Of a stretch of 64,000 nt of DNA, positions 8,226 to 17,117 are shown one piece after another; within the stretch, counting starts at the first letter, position 1, and every line of letters begins with the position of its first letter. Source of the stretch: SB11 sp965222995 (GTDB lineage: Bacteria > Bacteroidota > Bacteroidia > UBA8524); the NCBI GenBank assembly GCA_965222995.1, contig OZ244977.1, positions 2,108,001-2,172,000 of the forward strand. Reading direction: 5' to 3'. The notes beneath the pieces are model-generated. The model did not search any database. It worked only from the letters and a program-made list of their open reading frames with translations, and was not told the origin of the DNA. Made by a program: the position numbers and the translations under genes.

Positions 8226-8699
8226 TTAACTATGATGGTAAGGTTCTCCCTTCAATATAGTGAAAGCTCTGTATAATTGCTCTGTAAAAATTAAGCGTAC
8301 CATTTGGTGTGAAAAAGTTAGCTGAGATAACGACAACTTTGCCTCTGCCCTATCATAAACGTCATTGCTAAAGCCATAGGCTCCACCTATTACAAATATA
8401 ATTTGTTGTGCTCCTCTGTTTAATAACTTTTGTATATAATCTGCCAGTTTTGGCGAGGTGAGTTGTTTGCCTTTATCATCCAACAATATTAGTACATCTC
8501 CATTTGCTACATTATCTATTATCAGTCTGCCTTCTTTTTCTTTTAGTTCTTCTTTACTATAGTTTTTGGCATTCTTAATGTCAGGCAGGGTTTGGGTTTC
8601 AAAACGGCAATAATGGGTAAGGCGCTTGCAATAAATGCTAATACCTTCTTCTAAATATTTATCGGCTGTTTTGCCTACCCAAAGTAATTTAATTTTCAC
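8226..8699 (-). CDS. rlmH: 23S rRNA (pseudouridine1915-N3)-methyltransferase RlmH
   Basis: The protein is 157 aa, the standard length for this SPOUT methyltransferase. The SAM-binding trefoil knot is seen as FVIGGAYGFSNDVYDRA at about residues 103-120. The C-terminal signature HQMVRLIFTEQLYRAF ends in GEPYHH. RlmH methylates pseudouridine 1915 in helix 69 of 23S rRNA on assembled ribosomes. It is followed at once by the Crp-family gene. Confidence 0.95.
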   Translation of the reverse strand: MKIKLLWVGKTADKYLEEGISIYCKRLTHYCRFETQTLPDIKNAKNYSKEELKEKEGRLIIDNVANGDVLILLDDKGKQLTSPKLADYIQKLLNRGAQQIIFVIGGAYGFSNDVYDRAEAKLSLSQLTFSHQMVRLIFTEQLYRAFTILKGEPYHHS

Positions 8700-8731
8700 T
8701 CTCTATTTTATGCTTTCTTTATTGTGAGATC

Positions 8732-8811
8732 GCCTTCTTAGGTAGTCTAATCAATTTCATGGAACAATATAACAGATTGCTTCGATAAGCTACGCAAACC
8801 TTGCAATGATG
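8732..8811. repeat. Degenerate REP-like element
   Basis: This stretch between rlmH and copA contains GCCTTCTTAG, the reverse complement of CTAAGAAGGC in the 3947-4058 repeat. It also contains AGATTGCTTCG and TTGCAATGATG, which match that repeat's other words in scrambled or partial order. It looks like a decayed family member. Confidence 0.45.
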
Positions 8812-8828
8812 GGTTAAGTACCCTTATG

Positions 8829-10987
8829 CTATTTTATTCTCCTCCACTTTAGGCGTAGCGAGTTACCAATTACTACCACATCGCTAAATGCCATACTTAA
8901 TGCACCGAGCATAGGGCTTAAATAGCCCATAGCAGCCATAGGTATGGCTACAACATTGTATGCCAGTGCCCACAACAAATTTTGTTTAATGGTACTATAC
9001 GTTTTTGTACCAATATGGTAAGCCGCTACCAACTTATCCAACTGGTTACCTATCAGTACTATATTAGCACTTTGCCTAGCTGCATCTGTGGCGTTTGAAA
9101 GGCTAATACCAATATCTGCCTGTGTTAATGCAGGAGCATCGTTTATACCATCGCCCACCATAGCAAGCTTACCTTTTTTGCTAAGTTCTTTCATTTTAGC
9201 CAATTTCTCTTCGGGTAGTTGGCTGTGATAGAACTCTTTCAACCCCAACCGCTCTGCTACAAAACGGCATTTTTTTTCATTATCACCACTTAGCATAAGA
9301 GTTTTAATCCCTTTTTTATTCAAAAACTCAATAGCTGTTTTTGCTTCGGGGCGTACTTGGTCTTCCACATCAAAAGATGCAACAACCATGTTGTTATAAC
9401 TTAAGTATATATCTGCTTCTTGATTAACATTTTCTGAGACATCACTTACGAACTCTCTATTCCCTAGTCTGTATTTAATTCCGGTAGCATCTTCAGCCAT
9501 TAAGCCTTTACCTTTAACTTCTTCTATTTTGCTAAAGGTCATTTTTTGCCAGTTCCAGTCTTTATAATCCTCAACCATTGATTTTGCTATTGGGTGATTA
9601 CTTACCTGTTCTAAGCTATAGATTACAGATTTTGCCACAAAATCAGCATAATTGTACGTGGTGAAGTTCTTCACTCTAAAACGCCCTGTAGTAAGCGTTC
9701 CTGTTTTATCAAACACTACTGTTTTTATCTTTCCTAGCTCTTCAATAGTACCTGAACCTTTTATAAGAATCTGATTTTTTGCAGCTCTGCCTAAACCCAC
9801 CATAACTGCAGTTGGAGTTGCCAAACCCATAGCACATGGACAAGAAATTACCAATACAGCTATAGACCTTAGTAATGAACCTGTAACAGAAACCTCAAAC
9901 ACAAAATAGGATAACAGATAGGTTAGGATTGCTAAACCAACTACTACAGGCACAAATACTAAACTAACCTTGTCGCTAAATTTTTGGATAGGCGGTTTGT
10001 GGCTCTGTGCGTCTTTTACAGCCTGAGTAATTTTAGAAAGTAATGTATCTTTACCCACTGCTGTAGCTTCATAGTGTATTTTACCGTGGTTTACTACAGT
10101 ACCACTTACCACAGGCTTGTCTTTCTCTTTAAATACAGGTAAACTCTCCCCTGTTATGGCTGCTTCATCAATTTCTGCATCACCTTCTACAACAATACCA
10201 TCAACAGCTATACTATCACCTGTAGTGGCTTCAATAACATCACCAACATTTATATTTTTAAGGTCTGTGGTTTGAATCTCGACTTTATTGGTAAGCAGAT
10301 TATTAACTACTTTTTTCACCTTAGCAGGCTGAAGTTTATTTAGATCTTCAATAGCTGTGGTAGTACGTTTAACAGCCCTGTGTTCAAACACATTGCCTAA
10401 GAGTACTAATGTGATAATGGTAGCTGCCGTCTCAAAAAACAAGTAATTGCTTTGCTCCGGTAAACCATTAAACTCTATTGAGCCCCAAATACTATATACA
10501 AAGGCTGAAACTGACCCTAAGAATATAAGTACATCCATATTCGGTGCACCCACACGGGTTGAATGATAGGCACTTTTTCCAAAATGAGTAATCCCTATCA
10601 CCATTACAGGTAGGCACAACACAAACTGAACCTCTGGCATATGCAAGTAATGCCAAGGTATAAACATGTGCAGCACCAAAGGAATGGTGAAGAGTAATGA
10701 AACAAGAAACTTTAGCTCTATACTAGATAAACCTAAGAAACGTTTTTTTTTTCGTTATCAGCAGATTTGTCTTTAACTACTTTGTATCCTATCCCCTCAA
10801 TTTCCTCAACCAGTTTATCTATATTAATTGTTTCGTCTTTAGAAAATTTTGCTTCGTTGGTAGAGTAACTTACCTCAACATTTTTTGCTCCGTTACGCTC
10901 CAATACCTTTTGAACACTAAAGGCACAACTATTACAAGTCATCCCTTCAACTTCAAGCTCTACATTTTGTAAATTATCGTTTTGCAT
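8829..10987 (-). CDS. copA: Copper-translocating P1B-type ATPase, HMA domain joined in a second frame
   Basis: The frame 8829-10750 encodes a full ATPase core: TGES actuator loop, CPCAMGLATP metal site in the membrane, DKTGTLTTG phosphorylation site, SNHP nucleotide-binding motif and GDGINDAPA hinge. An HMA domain (GMTCNSC) lies just upstream in another frame. Reading the A10 tract (10743-10752) with a -1 shift joins the two as EKKKRFLGLSS, followed by the first membrane helix, giving about 719 aa, the normal CopA length. Without the shift the ATPase lacks its first helix, since the only nearby start in that frame is a TTG inside that helix. It is either a programmed frameshift, a real mutation or a homopolymer reading error. 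The product would export Cu(I). Confidence 0.85.
10733..10987 (-). CDS. Heavy-metal-associated domain, zero-frame product of the copA locus
   Basis: The 84-aa zero-frame product has one ferredoxin-like HMA domain, with GMTCNSCA at about residues 15-22 and GIGYKVVKD near 65-73. It stops eight codons into the ATPase linker, right after the A10 tract. On its own it would be a complete CopZ-like copper chaperone. In E. coli a -1 frameshift in copA is known to yield both a chaperone and the transporter, and the same arrangement may apply here. ATG 10987 is the only reasonable start. Confidence 0.75.
   Translation of the reverse strand: MQNDNLQNVELEVEGMTCNSCAFSVQKVLERNGAKNVEVSYSTNEAKFSKDETINIDKLVEEIEGIGYKVVKDKSADNEKKNVS
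10743..10752 (-). other. A10 slippery tract (A AAA AAC heptamer) in copA
   Basis: In mRNA sense the codons are GAA AAA AAA AAC GTT TCT TAG. The heptamer A AAA AAC fits X XXY YYZ in the zero frame, and a -1 shift leads to AAA CGT TTC TTA, which continues as the ATPase. No clear stimulatory hairpin or purine-rich element was identified by eye. Confidence 0.6.
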
Positions 10988-11034
10988 AGTGCAAATTTAC
11001 ACAAATTTCAGTCCATTATAAGCAGATTGCTCAC

Positions 11035-11529
11035 CTATCTTGTAAGCTCTTTAATTAGCTCCATATGTTGGGGGTATTTAATTGCCAACCTGTCATATTC
11101 TGCCAATTCAAAATCTTCAAAATCAAAACCGGGAGCTACTGTGCACCCCACCAAAGCATATCCATTTTCATCTTCACATCGTGAGCCAAACCAACTTTCT
11201 GCCTTTATTGTAGTTTGAAAAGTTTCTCCATTTTCAACATCATTACCTAATTTATGAGTTTTAAGAGTTCCGTCCTTTTCAATTTCATACACTGTAAGAG
11301 AAGTTCCTGCATAAAAATGCCAACCTTCATCAGAAGCTATGCGGTGAAATGCTGAAAAATCACCATTTTTTAATAAGAAATAGATAGCGGTATAAGCATT
11401 CCGTTCTCCTTTAAAAGTATTAGGTAAATCTTTTAGTATCAAAGGCGAACGGTACACTTCTTTAAAGGCTCCTCCTTCAACATGGCTTTCTAAACCTAAT
11501 TTTTCTATCCAAAATTCAGCGGTTTTCAT
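11035..11529 (-). CDS. Cupin protein of the DUF985 family
   Basis: The protein is 164 aa, the usual DUF985 length. Recognisable segments are HVEGGAFKEVYRS near residues 16-28, TAIYFLL near 47, FHRIASDEGWHFYAG near 61-75 and GCTVAPGFDFEDFELA near 128-143. The family is a single-domain cupin of unknown biochemical role; metal binding by the histidines near 62-71 is plausible. It is divergent from the DoxX gene, with the two starts about 25 bp apart. Confidence 0.85.
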   Translation of the reverse strand: MKTAEFWIEKLGLESHVEGGAFKEVYRSPLILKDLPNTFKGERNAYTAIYFLLKNGDFSAFHRIASDEGWHFYAGTSLTVYEIEKDGTLKTHKLGNDVENGETFQTTIKAESWFGSRCEDENGYALVGCTVAPGFDFEDFELAEYDRLAIKYPQHMELIKELTR

Positions 11530-11554
11530 GCTACAAATATGCTATTTTGTAACG

Positions 11555-11923
11555 GTGAAAGTTTGGAGTATTACAGCTTTTTTACTTCGTGTAGGTATAG
11601 GAGTATATACAGTAGTTCAAATTGCGGGACAGCTTAACTTTTATAGTATGGGTATTAGCTATAGCAAGTGGGCAGAAATAGATTTACCCCTCTCTTTATT
11701 TTGGGTAAATGTGATTATTTGGGCAGAATCTGTTGGTGCTTTGCTTGCCCTTTTAGGGCTATTTAGCAGACTGGGCAGTTTCATATTATTTATGACATAT
11801 AATACTATAATTTATTTTGGAGGTATTAAGCTTTACGAGTTTTGGATAGCTGCATTTATCAGCCTACTACTTTTTGTAATGGGTAATGGAGAATATACAT
11901 TAGATAAAATGATTAAAGGTTAA
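11555..11923 (+). CDS. DoxX-like small membrane protein
   Basis: About 122 aa with four predicted membrane helices and a conserved FLLRVGIGV-type N-terminal helix, as in DoxX or DUF417 relatives. Their biochemical roles are poorly defined, often linked to quinone or thiol redox. GTG 11555 is preferred, because an ATG at 11528 would overlap the divergent cupin start. The last 11 bp overlap the convergent SRPBCC gene. Confidence 0.6.
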   Translation: MKVWSITAFLLRVGIGVYTVVQIAGQLNFYSMGISYSKWAEIDLPLSLFWVNVIIWAESVGALLALLGLFSRLGSFILFMTYNTIIYFGGIKLYEFWIAAFISLLLFVMGNGEYTLDKMIKG

Positions 11924-12437
11924 CTTTTGATTTCTTGTTTAAAATAGTGTTTAAACGGTTATATATATCTATTATCCCAAGCTTCTTTTCCTCTTTCAAA
12001 GGGCCTTCAGAGTTTTTAGTAATAAGCACTGCATCTCTTTCTGCTACTGACCTAAATATAGATTGATGGATAAGTTTAGTGTTGTTATTATCAAGGGGCA
12101 TAAAACTCAATACTTCTAAACTCACTTCTCCGTTTTTAGGAGTAGTTTCATATTCAAAAGTTTGAATAATTCTTTCTAGGTATAATACTTCATGAACTAC
12201 ACCGCAAAATGTATGTTTATTATCCAACTCATCAATTATAGTATACCTGTACTTACCGTTATTTTGTATCAAATAACTCTCAATTTCTAAGGTACTATTT
12301 AATGGTACTAACCATTGCCTAACTATATTTTTTTGGATAAATGCTTCAAACACTTTTTTAATAGAAGCATCAAATACATAGGTTAAAACTATCTCTTGCT
12401 TGCCTGCCTCAGCTTGTACTATTGTTTGATTAGCCAT
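11913..12437 (-). CDS. SRPBCC (AHSA1/START-like) protein, stand-alone copy
   Basis: About 174 aa starting at MANQTIVQ. Family features are VFDASIKKVFEAF near residue 24 and the Gly/Tyr-rich strand NGKYRYTIID, then HFCGVVHE-type and SIFRSVAERDAVL segments. It most resembles the 17118-17618 protein of the nearby operon (shared SVFRSV.DRD-type motif), suggesting paralogy. The fold binds hydrophobic ligands, but no ligand can be inferred. An alternative start lies five codons upstream. Confidence 0.7.
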   Translation of the reverse strand: MANQTIVQAEAGKQEIVLTYVFDASIKKVFEAFIQKNIVRQWLVPLNSTLEIESYLIQNNGKYRYTIIDELDNKHTFCGVVHEVLYLERIIQTFEYETTPKNGEVSLEVLSFMPLDNNNTKLIHQSIFRSVAERDAVLITKNSEGPLKEEKKLGIIDIYNRLNTILNKKSKVNL

Positions 12438-12592
12438 ATACTGCTTTATCAATAATCCTATTTTTTTGAATTTTTCAGAAGGATTTAATGAATTGTTATA
12501 GGTATCAGTATGTTTTTGTATAGCAATACATATAGTTTACCTACTAAGACTATTTTTCAGTAAGTCAGGAAACTAACGCTGAATTTACATAA

Positions 12593-12626
12593 AAAAGCCC
12601 TGCAAATAGTTATTTGTAGGGCTTTT
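12593..12626 (-). terminator. katG terminator
   Basis: AAAAGCCCT and AGGGCTTTT arms, extended by CAAATA and TATTTG, form a strong hairpin 20 bp after the katG stop. On the minus strand it is followed by TTATGT-rich sequence. The remaining gap to 12437 shows no gene. Confidence 0.7.
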
Positions 12627-12645
12627 GCTTTGAGCTTTATGAAAA

Positions 12646-14847
12646 TTATTTTACATCAAAACGGTCAAGGTTCATCACTTTAGTCCAAGCCATAATAAAG
12701 TCTTGTATGAAACGCTCATTTCCGTCAGAACTGGCATATACTTCTGCTAACGCTCTTAATTCTGAGTTTGAACCAAATATTAAATCTACTCTGGTACCTG
12801 TCCATTTCAGCTCTCCTGTTTTTCTGTTTCTACCCTCAAATACTTTGTCGTCATCAGACACAGCTTTCCAAGTCGTACTCATATCCAATAAATTCACAAA
12901 GAAATCATTAGTCAGCGTTTCAGGCGATTTGGTAAATACACCATGTCTTGATTTATCAAAATTCACATTCAGTACACGCATACCTCCTACTAAAACTGTC
13001 ATCTCCGGAGCAGTAAGTGTTAATAGTTGAGCTTTATCAACCAAAGCTTCTTCAGCACTTACTTGGTTGTACTTGCTTTCAAAGTTCCTGAAACCATCTG
13101 CCAAAGGATGAAGTGCTGAAAAAGATTCTATATCGGTTTGTTCTTGCGAAGCGTCAGTTCTACCTGCCGTAAAAGGGACAGTTATACTATGCCCTGCATC
13201 TTTAGCGGCTTTTTCAACTGCCGCCGAACCTCCCAACACAATTAAATCGGCTATTGAAACTTGTTTACCATCAGATTGAGAGTTATTAAAATCTTTTTGA
13301 ATGCTTTCTAATATATCTAAGATTTTGTCTAACTCTTCAGGATTATTTACTCTCCAGTTTTTTTGTGGAGCCAAACGTAATCTTCCTCCATTAGCACCAC
13401 CTCTTTTATCAGAGCCTCTAAAGGTTGATGCAGATGCCCAAGCTGTAGTTACTAATTGTGAAACTGAAAGTCCTGAATTGAGAATTTTACCCTTTAATGT
13501 CTCAATGTCAGCAGAATCAATTTGTTTGTAATCGGCCGTTGGAATGGGGTCTTGCCAAAGTAATTCCTCACTAGGCACTTCATCACCTAAATACAAAGCT
13601 AATGGTCCCATATCTCTGTGGGTTAGCTTAAACCAAGCTCTTGCAAAAGCATCTTCAAATGCTTCCGGATTTTCGTAGAATTTTTTAGAGATAATATTAT
13701 ACTCAGGATCCATTTTCAAAGCCATATCAGCAGTAGTCATCATCAGGTCTTTCTTATCACTTGAATTATGTGCAGCCGGAGCCATGTCAGCATTTGAAGC
13801 TGCTGTGGGTTTCCACTGGTGTGCCCCTGCTGGGCTTTTGGTCAACTCCCAATCGTAGTTTAGTAATACTCTAAAATAATCATGATCCCACTTATCAGGA
13901 TTAGGAGTCCATGCTCCCTCAATACCACTGGTAATGGTATCATCACCATGACCACTACCGTAGGTATTTTTCCAGCCTAAACCTTGCTCTTCAATGCTTG
14001 CCCCTTCTGGCTCTCTGCCTACATATTTTCCGGGGTCTGCTGCACCATGTGCTTTACCAAAAGTATGTCCACCTGCTACTAGTGCTACGGTTTCTTCATC
14101 GTTCATTGCCATGCGGGCAAAGGTTTCGCGGATATCAACAGCCGATTTCAATGGGTCAGGGTTACCGTTAGGTCCTTCGGGGTTTACATATATCAATCCC
14201 ATTTGTACCGCCCCTAAAGGGTTTTCCAAATCTCTTTCTCCCGAATAACGTTTATCACCCAACCATTCCGTTTCAGAGCCCCAGTATATATCTTGTTCAG
14301 GCTCCCAAATATCTTTTCGTCCTCCACCAAAACCAAAAGTTTTTAAACCCATAGACTCTATAGCGCAGTTTCCGGCTAAAATCATCAAATCTGCCCAAGA
14401 AAGTTTCTTACCGTACTTTTGTTTTATTGGCCAAAGCAATAAACGGGCTTTGTCTAAGTTTCCATTATCAGGCCAGCTGTTCAAAGGAGCAAAACGCTGT
14501 GAGCCTGAACCTCCACCTCCTCTACCGTCTTGAATACGATATGTACCTGCGCTATGCCAAGCCATACGAATAAAGAAAGGACCGTAATGCCCGTAGTCGG
14601 CAGGCCACCAATCTTGCGAGTCCGTCATCAACTTATAAAGGTCTTCTTTAACTGCTTTTAGGTCTAACGATTTAAACTCTTTAGCATAGTCAAAATCTTC
14701 CCCCATTGGGTCAGACAAGTTAGAGTTTTGACGAAGTATGTTTAGTTTTAATCGGTTAGGCCACCAGTCATTGTTAGATGTTCCTCCACCGGCACTTGCC
14801 CTGTGTTCTCCAAACCCAAATGGGCATTTTTCAGTATTTTCTGTCAT
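12646..14847 (-). CDS. katG: Catalase-peroxidase
   Basis: The protein is 733 aa, full length for bacterial KatG with an N-terminal active and C-terminal inactive peroxidase domain. Distal residues are R94, W97 and H98 (RMAWHSAG), and the proximal haem ligand is H261 (GGHTFG). The Trp-Tyr-Met crosslink needed for catalase activity can form from W97, Y220 and M246, with spacing equal to that in Mycobacterium KatG. No signal peptide is seen, so it should act in the cytoplasm against hydrogen peroxide. It diverges from an OxyR-type regulator 120 bp away, which probably controls it. Confidence 0.97.
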   Translation of the reverse strand: MTENTEKCPFGFGEHRASAGGGTSNNDWWPNRLKLNILRQNSNLSDPMGEDFDYAKEFKSLDLKAVKEDLYKLMTDSQDWWPADYGHYGPFFIRMAWHSAGTYRIQDGRGGGGSGSQRFAPLNSWPDNGNLDKARLLLWPIKQKYGKKLSWADLMILAGNCAIESMGLKTFGFGGGRKDIWEPEQDIYWGSETEWLGDKRYSGERDLENPLGAVQMGLIYVNPEGPNGNPDPLKSAVDIRETFARMAMNDEETVALVAGGHTFGKAHGAADPGKYVGREPEGASIEEQGLGWKNTYGSGHGDDTITSGIEGAWTPNPDKWDHDYFRVLLNYDWELTKSPAGAHQWKPTAASNADMAPAAHNSSDKKDLMMTTADMALKMDPEYNIISKKFYENPEAFEDAFARAWFKLTHRDMGPLALYLGDEVPSEELLWQDPIPTADYKQIDSADIETLKGKILNSGLSVSQLVTTAWASASTFRGSDKRGGANGGRLRLAPQKNWRVNNPEELDKILDILESIQKDFNNSQSDGKQVSIADLIVLGGSAAVEKAAKDAGHSITVPFTAGRTDASQEQTDIESFSALHPLADGFRNFESKYNQVSAEEALVDKAQLLTLTAPEMTVLVGGMRVLNVNFDKSRHGVFTKSPETLTNDFFVNLLDMSTTWKAVSDDDKVFEGRNRKTGELKWTGTRVDLIFGSNSELRALAEVYASSDGNERFIQDFIMAWTKVMNLDRFDVK

Positions 14848-14932
14848 GGCTATTTAATATTTTAAGTTATTGATATTCTATTTTTTGTATTCCGACACAA
14901 ATATCTACACTGTTGTTCAATTTATAAAATTG

Positions 14933-14969
14933 ATAGTATTACTTTTGTTATTTACAAAATCAATACTAT
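14933..14969. promoter_or_regulatory. Inverted repeat overlapping the oxyR start, candidate OxyR operator
   Basis: ATAGTATTACTTTTGT (14933-14948) and ACAAAATCAATACTAT (14954-14969) pair at 14 of 16 positions around a 5-bp spacer. The ATAG...CTAT ends recall LysR-type and OxyR sites. A TACTTTTG -7 element (14940-14947) lies inside the left arm, so a bound protein would block oxyR transcription. The right arm reaches the first two bases of the start codon. Confidence 0.55.
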
Positions 14970-15891
14970 GACATTACAGCAATTGAGATACATTGTGGCT
15001 ATTGATAATTACTTAAGTTTTTCAGAGGCAGCCAATCAATGCTTTGTAAACCAATCTACCATTACCATACAAGTAAAAAAACTGGAAGATGAAATAGGTA
15101 TACAGCTTTTCGACCGCTCTAAAACACCCCTAAAAGTTACGGAAAATGGAAAGAAAATTATAGATAAAGCTAGAATGATTTTGCGCGAGGTTAACCAAAT
15201 GAAGGAAATGGTAAACCATGAAAAAGAAGGTGTCAAGGGTAAATACAGGGTTGGTATAATCCCAACCCTTTCGCCTTATATTATTCCTGATTTTAGCGGT
15301 GGGTTTTCTAAGAATAATCCCGATACGGTATTAGAAATTGAAGAACAGGAGAGTAATGATATTATAAACAACCTGAAAAACGGGAAAATTAGCATTGGTG
15401 TATTGGTTACCCCATTAAATGAGAAAGGTATCAGAGAAGTAAAAATGTATAATGAGCCTTTTGTTTTCTATGGGCACAAAAATCATAACCTGTTGAAAAA
15501 GAAAAAGGTTGCTGTAGATGATTTAACTGATTTAGATAACTTATGGCTACTGAAAGACGGGCATTGTTTTAAAAACCAAGTGTTGAACATTTGTGAAAAA
15601 ACGGATAATAATAGAACCATACAGTTTGAAAGTGGCTCCATTGAAACTTTAAAACGGATGGTAAAAAAGTATGGTGGTTATACGCTCATCCCGGAAATGT
15701 CTATCGATGAAACTGATAAAGAAAACATAGCCTTTTTTGAAAGCCCACAACCTACCCGTGAAGTAAGCTTAGTGGTACATAAAGACTTTGCCAAAGAGAA
15801 ACTGCTAATAAATATTAGAAAGGAAATCCTAAAGATTATTCCTGATAATTTTACCAAAAACGAACGTTTTATTAGTATTAAGTGGCGTTAG
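14968..15891 (+). CDS. oxyR: OxyR-type LysR-family peroxide sensor
   Basis: The protein is 307 aa. A LysR helix-turn-helix is at residues 1-60 (LSFSEAANQCFVNQSTITIQVKKLE), followed by a substrate-binding-like regulatory domain. Cysteines C200 and C209 sit in GHCFKNQVLNIC, with the same 9-residue spacing and GHC context as C199/C208 of E. coli OxyR, which form the peroxide-sensing disulfide. It lies divergent to katG with a palindrome between them. Peroxide activation of katG and self-repression are expected by analogy. Confidence 0.92.
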   Translation: MTLQQLRYIVAIDNYLSFSEAANQCFVNQSTITIQVKKLEDEIGIQLFDRSKTPLKVTENGKKIIDKARMILREVNQMKEMVNHEKEGVKGKYRVGIIPTLSPYIIPDFSGGFSKNNPDTVLEIEEQESNDIINNLKNGKISIGVLVTPLNEKGIREVKMYNEPFVFYGHKNHNLLKKKKVAVDDLTDLDNLWLLKDGHCFKNQVLNICEKTDNNRTIQFESGSIETLKRMVKKYGGYTLIPEMSIDETDKENIAFFESPQPTREVSLVVHKDFAKEKLLINIRKEILKIIPDNFTKNERFISIKWR

Positions 15892-15893
15892 CT

Positions 15894-15919
15894 ATTAAGC
15901 CCTGCAAGCAGGGCTTAAT
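15894..15919. terminator. Bidirectional terminator between oxyR and the SRPBCC operon
   Basis: Twelve-base arms ATTAAGCCCTGC and GCAGGGCTTAAT flank a 2-nt AA centre. The hairpin lies between convergent genes, 2 bp after the oxyR stop and 14 bp from the end of the SRPBCC operon. Confidence 0.75.
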
Positions 15920-15932
15920 ATTCCCTTATTGC

Positions 15933-16433
15933 TTAGTTAACCTCACTTTGCAGTGTTTGCAGTAATTCATCTAAATTATTATGTGCCATTGCAAAACCTT
16001 CTTTAAAGCCCATTTTAATAATTTCCTGCATGGCTTCATTACTTGGATAAGTAATAAAAATATTTACTACTGTTTTCCCTTGTTCTTCAACAAAATTGAC
16101 ATCCCAACTCATACTGGGAATATCAGAGTTTTCATTTCCTTCTTCGTCGCAAAAAGCATCAGTAGCTTTGTAGTTACTTTTTACTGTAATATTACTATAT
16201 TTTGCTTTGCAAAACTGTTTCTCCCCCTCTGGTCCGTTCATGATGTATAACCAAACTCCACCTTCTCTAAAATCCATACTTTTGGTTTCGGCTTTCCATG
16301 GTTCCGGTGCCCACCATTGGTCTAATAGTTCAGGCTCTGTCCATGCACACCATACCAAATTCACAGGTGCATCAAATTCTCTCTCAACATGTAACTGCTT
16401 TTTATCTTTGTGTTTAGTAAATGTTGTTTTCAT
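15933..16433 (-). CDS. SRPBCC/AHSA1 protein, last gene of the ArsR-SRPBCC operon
   Basis: The protein is 166 aa. The family N-terminus VEREFDAPVNLVWCAWTEP is at about residues 16-34, followed by LLDQWWAPEPW, GGVWLYIMNGPEG near 60-72, and the C-terminal long helix KEGFAMAHNNLDELL. The fold makes a hydrophobic ligand cavity; function is unassigned. It is most similar in motif layout to the 18113 and 18898 proteins. It follows a 69-aa gene by 15 bp. Confidence 0.8.
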   Translation of the reverse strand: MKTTFTKHKDKKQLHVEREFDAPVNLVWCAWTEPELLDQWWAPEPWKAETKSMDFREGGVWLYIMNGPEGEKQFCKAKYSNITVKSNYKATDAFCDEEGNENSDIPSMSWDVNFVEEQGKTVVNIFITYPSNEAMQEIIKMGFKEGFAMAHNNLDELLQTLQSEVN

Positions 16434-16448
16434 TTTATATACTGCTTA

Positions 16449-16658
16449 TTATTCTAAGATGATGCATTTATAACTCAAGTTATTTAGGCAATTAATAATA
16501 GTTTGCGGGTTTAGTTTCCTTCCTTCAACTCTCAAAATATTATCGCAATCTTCTAAATCAAAATTAATTTTGCATTCAGGATAATGTTCCGATAGTTTCC
16601 TTAGTATTTCTTCTACCTCTTCTTCTTTCTCCACATCAGTCTTAAAAACTTCTACCAT
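16449..16658 (-). CDS. Small HMA-fold-like protein without CxxC
   Basis: The protein is 69 aa. Its predicted strand-helix-strand-strand-helix-strand order and length match a heavy-metal-associated fold (VEVFKTDVEKEEEVEEIL... ILRVEGRKLNPQTI...CLNNLSYKCIILE). The metal-binding CxxC is absent, and the three scattered cysteines do not replace it. It lies between two SRPBCC genes with gaps of 8 and 15 bp, so it is cotranscribed. Function is unknown. Confidence 0.6.
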   Translation of the reverse strand: MVEVFKTDVEKEEEVEEILRKLSEHYPECKINFDLEDCDNILRVEGRKLNPQTIINCLNNLSYKCIILE

Positions 16659-16666
16659 AATGGCTT

Positions 16667-17104
16667 TTATTGTTGTTTGATATAGTTTGCCAAATTAGTA
16701 TCAATCAATTCACTCCATCCCGCCTCAAAATTACTTCTGTGTAATGCATCTTCGTTAGGGTCAAACAGCTCAATAAAGTCAAAATTCATTTTTAATAGTG
16801 TTTTTCCTACACCTTGTTCAGTTAACTCCCATGTAAGTATAGCCTTGCCAGAATACCCGGGGTAGCTCCATGTATGTGCTAATTTTTTGTTTTCAATTAC
16901 TTCAAGTACCTCTACTCTATGTAGCCATTGTTTCCCTTCGGGGGGGCCTGCTTCAAACTCGACTATGTGTCCTACCTCAGCCTTAAACTTCCCTTTAAAG
17001 TCCATGTACCATTGTTTCAGTCTTTCATCATCGGTTAATGCCTCCCACATGAGTGCTGATGATGCATCAAAGATTCTTTCCATTTTAATACTTTCGTGTG
17101 CCAT
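16667..17104 (-). CDS. SRPBCC/AHSA1 protein
   Basis: About 145 aa from ATG 17104 (MAHESIKMERIFDA). The first strand and helix read MERIFDASSALMWEALTDDERLKQWY, and GYSGKAILTWELTE and FEAGWSELIDTNLANYI occupy the C-terminal half. The start at 17104 is chosen because the longer frame, from 17161, would run into the preceding gene. It sits 13 bp after the stop of the 17118 gene. Ligand and role are unknown. Confidence 0.78.
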   Translation of the reverse strand: MAHESIKMERIFDASSALMWEALTDDERLKQWYMDFKGKFKAEVGHIVEFEAGPPEGKQWLHRVEVLEVIENKKLAHTWSYPGYSGKAILTWELTEQGVGKTLLKMNFDFIELFDPNEDALHRSNFEAGWSELIDTNLANYIKQQ

Positions 17105-17117
17105 TCTTGTTGTATTA

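Noticed and set aside
8829..10679. ATPase as an independent gene with TTG start at 10679
   Set aside because: That start lies inside the first membrane helix; the frame upstream continues as GLSSIELKFLVSLL and joins the HMA domain by a -1 shift.
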